Source: Tritrichomonas musculus
Lineage: Eukaryota > Parabasalia > Tritrichomonadida > Tritrichomonadidae
Length of the DNA stretch: 64,000 nucleotides
Reading direction: 5' to 3'
Assembly: GCA_039105265.1 (NCBI GenBank)
Contig: JAPFFF010000019.1
Span: 1,954,501 to 2,018,500 of the forward strand
The notes beneath the pieces are model-generated. The model did not search any database, was not told the DNA's origin, and worked only from the letters and a program-made list of their open reading frames with translations. Each line of letters begins with the position of its first letter. The stretch's first letter is position 1. Positions 26,395-34,828 of this stretch are shown here, one piece after another. A program made the translations under genes and the position numbers.

Positions 26395-27357
26395 ATGTTA
26401 TATTACAAGCGCCTACAACCAACCCTTTTCGACTATACATCTATTGAATTATCAGACAGTTCCAGTGAAGATCCAATTGATTTTGATACATTCGATAGGT
26501 ACCAGAGGCAGCAACCGGTATCCCAGAGATTCGATGTTAATGGGGGTTTCACTCCCACCCGCATCTTCGATGTTGATGCGGCTATGAGTGAGGCCTATTC
26601 CAAGAATAGGGATAAAATCACGAATGCATCCATAAGGCCAATCGCTAATGGGATCTATGCGTGGTACAATACTTTGAACATACTGGTGGCATCACAAGGC
26701 AAAGGCAAGAGCCATACAGTAATTCGCGATATCATTCAAATGAGTAGACTCAATAATGGGGCTTTTCACATGATCGTGTATGTGAGTAAGAATGGTATTA
26801 TAAATGATTCCACATTTGAATCTCAACGCGAGCTCATCAACTTGCCCATTGAGGTCGTCGCTGATAGTAATGCTGAACGGTATTTGAAGGAGCTCGATGT
26901 ATGGAAGGAGTTGTACAACAAATATAGCTCGGTTGGGAAGGTTACTCTCGACGAGTCCAAGCTGCAGCAGATGTTTGAGTTCCTCCATATCAACAAACTC
27001 GGGAAACCCAATGTACCACTCAACACGATAATCCTGTGCGAGGACTTCATTAAGAGCAAGCTGTTGAAATCAGCATACTTCACAAACTATATCACCCAGT
27101 TGCGTCATAAGAACTCAATCGTATACATCAACATCCAGTTCTTCAAGGGTGTGCCAACCGATTACAAAAATAACTGCACATCATTCTTCATATTCAATGG
27201 GTTCTCGCGACAGAAACTCAATTACATATATCAGCAGGTGAGCATACCTTGTGAGTTCGAGGAGTTGTGGCAAAAATATAGGACCTTATCTGGACATGAT
27301 TTCATATTGGTGAACACGGTTGAACATGATATGCAAGTGGTGTACTCAAAGATTTAG
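26395..27357 (+). CDS. FtsK/HerA-type genome packaging ATPase (element B)
   Basis: This 320-residue protein would pump element DNA into capsids. Walker A is ASQGKGKSH at about 98-106 and the Walker B-like segment is NTIILCEDF at about 211-219. Conserved blocks SIRPIANGIY, YVSKNG, QLRHKNSIVYINIQFF and FNGFSRQKLNYIYQQV continue to the C-terminus. The C homolog (44411) is well conserved. The end overlaps the convergent 159-aa gene by 4 bp. Confidence 0.9.
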   Translation: MLYYKRLQPTLFDYTSIELSDSSSEDPIDFDTFDRYQRQQPVSQRFDVNGGFTPTRIFDVDAAMSEAYSKNRDKITNASIRPIANGIYAWYNTLNILVASQGKGKSHTVIRDIIQMSRLNNGAFHMIVYVSKNGIINDSTFESQRELINLPIEVVADSNAERYLKELDVWKELYNKYSSVGKVTLDESKLQQMFEFLHINKLGKPNVPLNTIILCEDFIKSKLLKSAYFTNYITQLRHKNSIVYINIQFFKGVPTDYKNNCTSFFIFNGFSRQKLNYIYQQVSIPCEFEELWQKYRTLSGHDFILVNTVEHDMQVVYSKI

Positions 27358-27833
27358 GCAAACTCTGGGTCAGCATCCAATACCAAATCCTGATGCTTGC
27401 CGATGAATATATCCGGTTCTGCAATATTGTATTTTTCACGTAATCTGGCGATGAGATCCTTGGTATTTATATTGGTTTTCTCAATCGAGTAGTTGTAATA
27501 CGGACATTCCTTGTATTCGTGCTTTTCGGTATTCCCATTTACGAAGAACTCCTGCATGTTGACACTCAATTTGCGTCTACTATTGGATGTCAATTTGACA
27601 AATTCAAGGCCCATCTCCTTGAGCTTATTAGGGTAGAATCTAATGGTTTCAGTATCATTCTGGAGCGATACATATAGGACCTTCGCGAGGTACAATGAGT
27701 TCTTCAAGTTGAATGGGAACTTGTCACATAATATCGCGAAATTGCATTGTGCAAATCCATCAGGCTTTGGCAATAGGGCTACTAGTGTGTTGATGTATTC
27801 GTAGACATTGGAGTAGCTTGGAGTGGCTTCCAT
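27354..27833 (-). CDS. Conserved 159-aa protein at the right end (element B)
   Basis: The family is unknown. Homologs are at 45314 (C) and 46683 (fragment in G), always convergent with the ATPase. Conserved points are VYxYINxLxxLL, CxFxILCDxFP, AKVLYVSLQN, LTSNxRRKLS and the C-terminal LIxxLRxKYNIxxPxxFxGxxQxxVLD. It looks like a mixed alpha/beta domain. I looked for the His/Cys pattern of an adenovirus-type protease and did not find it. Confidence 0.7.
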   Translation of the reverse strand: MEATPSYSNVYEYINTLVALLPKPDGFAQCNFAILCDKFPFNLKNSLYLAKVLYVSLQNDTETIRFYPNKLKEMGLEFVKLTSNSRRKLSVNMQEFFVNGNTEKHEYKECPYYNYSIEKTNINTKDLIARLREKYNIAEPDIFIGKHQDLVLDADPEFA

Positions 27834-27899
27834 TTGGGATGCGATAAAAAATCAATATTCAAATATAAAAATAGGTTTTCTCAAAATCATCTGAGTACC

Positions 27900-28388
27900 A
27901 AAATATGGGATATTTTTGTCTGTCATGGTCTGTGTCGCCATCGGAACGTTCCATCGGTCTGTGTCGCCATCGGAACGATCCATCAGCTTCGGCGTGAAAT
28001 GCCTAAGGAACGAAGTTCCGTTGTTCCATCAGCTTGTTCCATCAGCTTGTTCCATCGGTCTGTTCCATAAGTGGTCCCATAGGTAGTCCCATATGTGGGC
28101 CATAAGTGGGCTATAGGTGTGCCATAGGTGGCCTATTTTTGGAATTTGTATGAGCCCGAATATGGGCGTTTTATAAGCGTTTTGGGGTGGATTCACTATG
28201 GGCACAAAATGGGGAACTCTATGTGGCCCCCGAATATGGGTCCGAATGTGGGGTCAAATGCAGGTTCAGAATATGGTGCTAGGGGTGTATGCTATTTTTG
28301 ATATTTAGAAGGGGGCCAAAAAGGGGTCATTTAAAGCGTTTTAAGTGGGAATTTATCTGGTCCCGATTATTGATACCCCATCACTACT
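27900..28388. repeat. Right terminal inverted repeat of B
   Basis: From inside outward it holds gtctgtgtcgccatcgg repeats, the ggcgtgaaatgcc/ggaac-gaa-gttcc double hairpin (27991-28019), degenerate ataagtggtcc repeats, the cgttttataagcg block, a segment resembling the H tip (ggggaactctatgtgg ... gaagggggcc) and the terminus CATCACTACT. About 200 bp of its middle is not in the left TIR. Confidence 0.85.
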
Positions 28389-28498
28389 GACCCAAATATA
28401 GGCCATTTTTGGAATTTATGGGGCCCAAATATGGGCCATTTAAAGGCGTTTTAAGTGGGAATTTATCTGGTCCCGATTATTGATACACTATCACTACT
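28389..28498. mobile_element. Outer tip of element A's TIR, displaced by B
   Basis: It begins with the second gaccca duplication and continues aatataggccattt up to the terminus CACTATCACTACT. It matches B's left TIR inverted (3187-3290). It is followed by gaccct inside the MCP gene of C, the right-hand target copy for A. Confidence 0.88.
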
Positions 28499-30070
28499 GA
28501 CCCTGAAAATCTTTATAAATTATTTGTTGGTTTCAAATCATCAAATCAATTGTTTGACAGGTTAGAGATTCTACATAATAATGTCAATGTCGGATATCAA
28601 CAGAATGAATCAATTCGTGAAGGTTTCTTGTATTCAGTTCTCAAACCTGAAACAGAAAAGAAAAGACGTCGATTCGTTCATTCATTATGGGAAAACATTA
28701 GCAACTATTCACAAACACATGCAGGAGTTTATGTTAATCTTAATTCTTTCAAAGATAATGGAAGAGCTGAGTGGGAATTTGATTTGAATATACCTTTTGA
28801 TGACTTGCTCGCATTACAAGCATTTGATTTATTCCCTAACGGAATCATTGGTGATTTAGCTATTCGTTTTCAAGTTAGCCCCGCTGGTCTTGTTTGGGCA
28901 GTATTAGACCCTTACACAGTTGCTGAAACAAAAGCATTCCTCGAAGATGATGACAAGATATCAATGAAACAACTTGAGCAATTACGTGAATTGAAAGCTA
29001 AAGGAAAACTTAAGAGACAGTTCACACAAATTGGAAATGAAGCATTGATACCTGGTGTTCTTGATAAATCAATCAAATTCAAATATAATATTTGTGATGA
29101 ACACACACCAATTAATTCGGAACCTATTGAGCTTGAATTTGATTTCACAGATGAAGAATATGAAAGATTTGGTATTAAACGAACTGCTGACTTGAGAGAG
29201 ATTGCAAGACACAACCCAGATAATGAAAATAAAGGAGTTAAAGATATGTTAGACTATTATACAATTGAAATCGTTGAAGAAACACCAATAATGAAGAAAT
29301 ATGAATCACAAAAGGCTGTATTAACATGCAATCAAATGACAATCACACTTTGCAAATCTAATATGCAGGGCTACGGTGTTTGTGAAGCAACAAGACAAGG
29401 AATTGAAGACATTCTTCGAGAAGGTATCATCATTCCATCACAAAAGGTTGATTATCATGCTTTCCCTATTGCTGCAGCTCAAAACGGAATCAAATCAACT
29501 TTAAACATTCCATTGATTAACGTGACCACGATGTCTGTACTGTTTCCAAAACATCATAATGATTTGACTGTATTTGAAAATCCAGTTTATCAAAACTGTT
29601 ATTTGAATATTGGTGGCAAGAACTTTCCAGATGAAAACGTTGACACAATCGGTGCAAGATTCTTTGAGAATCAATTAACTGCTGGCGACCTTGATGCCAT
29701 TACATTACAATGCACAAAAGAGTTTGAAGACAGTTTCACAATGCCAAAGAACAACTCAGAAGGAACAAGATACAAGAATACATTAAGTGATGCAACATCA
29801 TTTGTTTTCAATATTCAAACTGAACGAGTGAGTGCAGGATATTGTTATGACGGTCTTGACGGGGGATTTGGAAACGTTCAAATTCAAATCAATGGTCAAC
29901 CAATTCATACAGGAAAGAATGATACATATTATAATGTCAATGAAGAAGGTACGGTACATCCGCCACCAGTTCAGTTATGTTTGTGTCGCGACACATATTT
30001 CAAACTTTCTTTGGACGGTTTAGAATATGTTGATGACGGAACACCACAAGGAAGTCAAGCAAATGAATAA
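28499..30070 (+). pseudogene. Major capsid protein gene of C, interrupted by A
   Basis: The C-terminal ~520 codons of an MCP gene, beginning DPENLYKLFVGFKSSN directly at the element A terminus. The rest would lie left of A, outside the window. Conserved MCP blocks include NNVNVGYQQNESIREGFL, FPNGIIGDLAIRFQVSP and KHHNDLTVFENPVYQNC. Its surface-loop region (about 29050-29320) is unrelated to the loop shared by B and D. It is followed 59 bp later by integrase. Confidence 0.85.
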
Positions 30071-30113
30071 ATGAATTGATTTTCATTAAATAATCATCAT
30101 TAAATAATATCTT

Positions 30114-30121
30114 TATTTTTG
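30114..30121 (+). promoter_or_regulatory. TATTTTTG promoter-like motif before the C integrase
   Basis: The motif ends 8 nt before the ATG at 30130; D keeps the same motif before its integrase. Confidence 0.5.
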
Positions 30122-30129
30122 CGATTCAA

Positions 30130-31209
30130 ATGAATGAATCAATCAACTATCCTTTCAAATCTAAATACAAATACATCAAAGACACAAACATTAATACCGA
30201 GCCATACATACCAGATTACCAATTGAAAACAGTAAAGAAACTATCAAAACCTGACTTCTCATTTGAGCCTCATTGTCGGGAAATGGATATAATGTTTGCA
30301 TTAAACAAAGCTTATCTTGTTCTTATCAATGTAAACACCAAATACTTAATTGTTGAACCAATTGATTACAAGTCTGAGTATTATGTAATCAAAGTAATAG
30401 ATAAACTAGTCAATAAAAGAAGTATCAGAATTGAAACAATTAAATGTGATGGTGAAAAGGCTTTTATATCAAATGCATTCAAAAGTTATTGCAACGGTGA
30501 AGAGCAAAGATATCAATTAGACAAACACACAATTAAATTCAAAGCACCAAACAAAATAAAGTTAATCATTGATGATTCACCTTTCACGAATGCACATAAA
30601 TGTGTCGATGCAGTAATCAGAACATTACGAAATGCTTTCGGTCAATCACAACAACGAATGACAAACAATGTATTGATACAACAAACGGTTGAATGGTACA
30701 ATAACACACCTCATGCATCTATTCGTTTATTGAATCCTTTATACACATCATTTGACGAAGAAACCGATGAATACCTTGACAAACGACAATCAAAATACAT
30801 TTATCTAACACCTCAACAGATGCAAGACGACCGCGACCTTGAATGGCAATACATAAGAGCCAAATCAATGCAATTGAAAGAGATTCAACAAAAACAACGA
30901 TTTAAAGGTCTTCTGGCATACAAGCCCAAAAATATAATACTCATTCACACCGATTACGGAAAAACAGAAAAGAAACATGAAAAGCGAAGAAGAGTATTTA
31001 ATGAACTTGCTGAATTCATTTGCTATGAATCAGGAAACGTTAAATGTAAACTATTAAATCCTTTACGTCAAACTAACAAAACATTGAAGAATAAAACAAT
31101 AATAACAGTTCCTATCATGTACACAAAATATGTTTGTTCATCAATAGATGCTTTGAATGATGATTATAAAATATTCTTTTTGACTTATAAAACGCAAAAT
31201 GAAAGCTAA
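30130..31209 (+). CDS. Retroviral-type integrase (element C)
   Basis: This 359-residue integrase is homologous to the B enzyme and almost identical to D's. The core motifs are EMDIMF, IKCDGEKAF, HKCVDAVIRTLRNAFG and YNNTPHASIR. The DNA stays nearly identical to 51661-52776 except at the N-terminus, where D carries about 12 extra codons. Its end overlaps the next gene by 11 bp. Confidence 0.9.
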   Translation: MNESINYPFKSKYKYIKDTNINTEPYIPDYQLKTVKKLSKPDFSFEPHCREMDIMFALNKAYLVLINVNTKYLIVEPIDYKSEYYVIKVIDKLVNKRSIRIETIKCDGEKAFISNAFKSYCNGEEQRYQLDKHTIKFKAPNKIKLIIDDSPFTNAHKCVDAVIRTLRNAFGQSQQRMTNNVLIQQTVEWYNNTPHASIRLLNPLYTSFDEETDEYLDKRQSKYIYLTPQQMQDDRDLEWQYIRAKSMQLKEIQQKQRFKGLLAYKPKNIILIHTDYGKTEKKHEKRRRVFNELAEFICYESGNVKCKLLNPLRQTNKTLKNKTIITVPIMYTKYVCSSIDALNDDYKIFFLTYKTQNES

Positions 31210-31549
31210 ACAACCAATCACAAAACGATACTATCACACACAATCAAAAGATTTTAATCTTCCTGATGATTTCGTTTATAGTCGCAACAAGAAGTACATT
31301 GTTGTTCAGTATTGTGGTGCTGTTGTCAATCAACATATTGTCGGTGATTTGATGGTTCATTCAGATATTGTTGAATTCATGCCTTTCTGCGACCATTTCA
31401 TTATGCTAGCTAACAGACGACAAACGAAATATCGAAAATATGAATGTCTGAACAACACAAAAAAAGAGTATCATTTATGGTTCACAGACATGAAAGGAAA
31501 CGTTATTGAACCTGAATCATTTATATTCAGTTGCTTATTAATTTATTGA
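31199..31549 (+). CDS. Small beta-rich protein, candidate minor capsid component (element C)
   Basis: This 116-residue protein matches 20535 (B) and 52766 (D): NKKYIVVQYCGAVVN, VGDLMVHSDIV, MLANRRQTKYRKYE, FTDMKGN and SCLLIY. Overlap with integrase suggests translational coupling or tight packing. The family is not named with confidence. Confidence 0.68.
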   Translation: MKAKQPITKRYYHTQSKDFNLPDDFVYSRNKKYIVVQYCGAVVNQHIVGDLMVHSDIVEFMPFCDHFIMLANRRQTKYRKYECLNNTKKEYHLWFTDMKGNVIEPESFIFSCLLIY

Positions 31550-31556
31550 ATTCAAA

Positions 31557-32511
31557 ATGAATAACAATCATTCACCTCCAGTGTTTGAAGCTTTTTTTGG
31601 TCCTTCATCATATAAACCACCTGAATACTATCCAAACACACCAAAATTCGTTAACATCACTGAAGGACCACCACCAACATGTGATTATTATATTCCTCGC
31701 AAATTCAGAAACATAAGAAGCCCGCCACCAACATTTAAACAACACCCTGCACTCGAAAGACGTGACCCAATATATGAAGTGTATGCCAAAGAAAAAACAA
31801 AGACAAGTTGAATCAATAAAAGCTGATATAGGCTATAATCCTAATGCAAATAAAACATATATATCATTCACCGTTTATGATAATCCAAACTTAATACCGA
31901 TAATTGATTTCATTGATAACACAGAACCAGGTTCTGACACCAATGATATTAGAATACAAACAATGAACGATTTAAATCAAAATACAAATTATAAACCGAA
32001 GAAACCTACACATTTAGGTTTTCGAAATGATACTATATTCACTGAATATCCTATATTCAAACCAAATATAAAACCTGATAACGAAACAACAGAAAATGAA
32101 ACAACAGAAAATATTAAATCATTAACTCCCAATCCACCAAGAAAGCATAAATCAAAAGAAAATGATAACAAAGTTCATTTTTCAGCATCAGCCATAAGTA
32201 CAAAACCAAATTATCCAACAAGCTATGAACCTATGGAAATTGAAGACGATTGGCATGTAGGAAATCAAAATCAATCACAAGGCCTTTATTTTGAAACACC
32301 AAATCCTAATAAGACATCAAATTATTCTGAACGACAACAAAACATAAATAATGATACTTTTGAAGACTTGTCAACTTCACTTGATAATCAGCAAGACCAG
32401 AAGAAACAACCACAATCAACAAAACGTTATAGTTTTAGAATCGTTTCAGACCCAAATGACAAAAATAATAATAATAATAATAACAATAATGGAGGTTTTG
32501 ATTTAAATTAA
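31557..32511 (+). pseudogene. Proline-rich protein gene (element C), appears broken
   Basis: The N-terminal part (MNNNHSPPVFEAFFGPSSYKP) is shared with D (53151), and the later part (ISFTVYDNPNLIPIIDF, GFRNDTIF) matches the ordered domain of B's 527-aa protein. The tail is rich in Asn, Lys and Pro and ends in a poly-Asn run. The region reads in more than one frame and seems broken, with about one break. It is convergent with the large DLNGD gene. Confidence 0.5.
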
Positions 32512-34806
32512 TTATTCATTATTCATTCTTTGATGTAACGGTTTAAGATTTACAGCAAAATTATCATATTTATTTTTGTTCTGCAATTTACTTTCTTTAA
32601 GTTGTGCTTTGAATGCTGTGTATCCACAATTTGGATATATATCTCTTTCTATTGCTGCAGTGATTCGTTTAATGAAATTATCTTTAACGTTCTTAATATC
32701 TTCTGGCGATGCTTCTTTAATTCCTTCTGCATTTCGTTTCAACCTGTTATATCCTTCTTGCTTACTTACATCAACATTGAAACCAACACCAAAGACAACA
32801 TAATCAATGTAATGCATTAATTCAGTAAATTGTTTACCCCATTGACTTGGTTCAGCCTTTAATTCTCCTGATGTGATATCAATAGCTTTATCAATAATCT
32901 TCTCAACATATGATTGAACATTCTTTCCTAATACTGAAACATATTCTTTATTGTTCTGTTGTTTCCAATATATCCATTGTTCATATGTTAATATCTTTCC
33001 ATTGAACTTATTGTCTTGAATTAGTTCTTTGAAAGGAGCATCAAAGAGATAAGCAAATAACATATTTGATACAGCAAGGTAATTGATGAGTTTCTTCAAA
33101 GGAGATAATACAAAGAATTGTTCGTCATTCCAATACACTTTCCAGACTTTAGAAAAGATTGATGACCAATAAGAACTTGGTGTAATACGTTTGCAGACTC
33201 TTGCTTTTCCCAGACCCATAGGACCGTAATAATTTTCTAGCTCTTGCATTTCTTTTCCCTTTGTTAATTTGTATTGACCAGCATCCCAATCAATTTTCTT
33301 GATATCTTTATCAAATAATGATTGAATCCATTTATTGAACGGCATTTCTTTTCTTTCTTTTTTTGTTTTAATAACAGATTTCCAAACTTTCTTGTAAGGA
33401 GAAGCAAATACAAGCTTGTATCCGTTAATGATTGAAGGATTACCGTTCCTATCAATTAAAATAACATCATCAACTTTATCACCGTTCAAGTCTGTTATTG
33501 AGTTTCCTAACGGGTCTTTGGCATTTTCTGGTAATAAACGATATCTTGGTTTACCGTCTTTGTCAACTGAATTCTTACAGTATTCAATAGCTGTATCACG
33601 ACAAGCTGCATTCGGAATGTATTTGATTCTGAAGTTTCCGTTAATAATCATATCAATAAATTTATCTCTGTAATAGGATATATTACCACCAACACGAGGT
33701 ATTTCAAGCTTGTCAAATGAATCCTTTAATGTTGAGTTAACATGTGGCATATCTTTATTATCACGTCGTCCACGAGTATTCTTTGTAGGTCGCCTTGCAT
33801 TTCTTATTAATTCATCAAGTTGTTCATCTTCTACTTTGTTATCTTCTGCATATCCTTTGTATTTCCTTGCAAAAGGTGATTTAATTTCTTGTGCTTCTTC
33901 TTCATTATCAACATATTTGTATGGTTGTTTTGCAGGTGTTCTTACATATCTGTATGCTTCGGTTGCTGCTTCATTATCATCGTGCCAATCATCTAATTCA
34001 TCATCATATAATGATTGAAGAGGTCCGTTATTATTGTTGTTGTCGTCTGCCATTTTATTAGTTGAAAAATTATTTTTAATGTGTTCCTTTGATGGTTCAA
34101 TAAAAGAATCAGATAAATCATCGTTTTTCAATATTAATGACTCAGAATCTGATTCGCTTAATGTTATATTAAGTAATGAATCTTCACTGTCTTTAGGCAA
34201 TTGTATTGTCGAGTCATTTTCATCATCACTCGGAGTTATACGTTTTCTTCTTGGTGTTCTTCGTTCATTAGTATCAAGTGTTGGTTCATGAATGCTTGTT
34301 CTCTTTCTTCTTCCTTTGGTGGTCTGAGGTGTTTGACTCTTTCTCGGTGGTTTGATGGGTGATGAACGAAAACCGTCAGAACTATAATTCAAATCATCGT
34401 TGACAACAATATTAAAGTAATTGATGATTGTATCAAGACTTTTTTTGTCTGTTGTGTACTCTCTTAAACTAAGGAATTGATTACCTTTGCTTTTAATACC
34501 AGCATTGATTTTGTTCATCAATGAAACAAATCGACGAAACTTGACTTTCATTTCACGAATCTTTCTCACACTTCTTCCTGTATATTCATTGTTTTGTATC
34601 AAATACAACAAATTAATTAAATCATTGGGGTGTTCTAGTTTGTATGTACTGAGAAATGTGTTCTTAAAATAATCTATTGGGTCCTCTAGTTCATAATCAT
34701 CATCATCAGGTTTAGGTACCTCGCTGTCAAATATAGTATCATCATCAATATTACTCAAATCTAATTCAAAGCTATCAGATGAATTATTTTTGTCTTGTTT
34801 TGACAT
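32512..34806 (-). CDS. Large conserved protein with DLNGD motif (element C)
   Basis: This 764-residue protein has an acidic N-terminal region (SDSFELDLSNIDDDTIFDSE), basic Arg/Pro segments and the conserved C-terminal domain: NGNFRIKYIP, CRDTAIEYC, YRLLPENAKDPLGN, DLNGDKVDDVILID, INGYKLVFASPYKKVWK, RITPSSYW. It lacks the N-terminal repeats of the B protein. Its first ~190 codons are nearly identical to D in DNA, while the remainder is diverged. It shares a 22-bp divergent start region with the fibre gene. Confidence 0.72.
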   Translation of the reverse strand: MSKQDKNNSSDSFELDLSNIDDDTIFDSEVPKPDDDDYELEDPIDYFKNTFLSTYKLEHPNDLINLLYLIQNNEYTGRSVRKIREMKVKFRRFVSLMNKINAGIKSKGNQFLSLREYTTDKKSLDTIINYFNIVVNDDLNYSSDGFRSSPIKPPRKSQTPQTTKGRRKRTSIHEPTLDTNERRTPRRKRITPSDDENDSTIQLPKDSEDSLLNITLSESDSESLILKNDDLSDSFIEPSKEHIKNNFSTNKMADDNNNNNGPLQSLYDDELDDWHDDNEAATEAYRYVRTPAKQPYKYVDNEEEAQEIKSPFARKYKGYAEDNKVEDEQLDELIRNARRPTKNTRGRRDNKDMPHVNSTLKDSFDKLEIPRVGGNISYYRDKFIDMIINGNFRIKYIPNAACRDTAIEYCKNSVDKDGKPRYRLLPENAKDPLGNSITDLNGDKVDDVILIDRNGNPSIINGYKLVFASPYKKVWKSVIKTKKERKEMPFNKWIQSLFDKDIKKIDWDAGQYKLTKGKEMQELENYYGPMGLGKARVCKRITPSSYWSSIFSKVWKVYWNDEQFFVLSPLKKLINYLAVSNMLFAYLFDAPFKELIQDNKFNGKILTYEQWIYWKQQNNKEYVSVLGKNVQSYVEKIIDKAIDITSGELKAEPSQWGKQFTELMHYIDYVVFGVGFNVDVSKQEGYNRLKRNAEGIKEASPEDIKNVKDNFIKRITAAIERDIYPNCGYTAFKAQLKESKLQNKNKYDNFAVNLKPLHQRMNNE

Positions 34807-34828
34807 TGTTTAGTTTCTAATAAATTGA

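Larger units (their letters stand above)
3187..28388 (+). mobile_element. Polinton/Maverick element B, complete 25.2-kb copy
   Basis: Both termini start AGTAGTGAT and are flanked by the same 6-bp target duplication. The element encodes PolB, integrase, MCP, packaging ATPase, a fibre-like protein, KilA-N and about ten further proteins. It looks whole in extent. The main genes are open; the fibre gene is broken (about two breaks, one being a MULE insertion). Near-identity with element A suggests a recent insertion. B is richer in G+C than the C/D family, showing a separate lineage with its own codon use. Confidence 0.92.
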
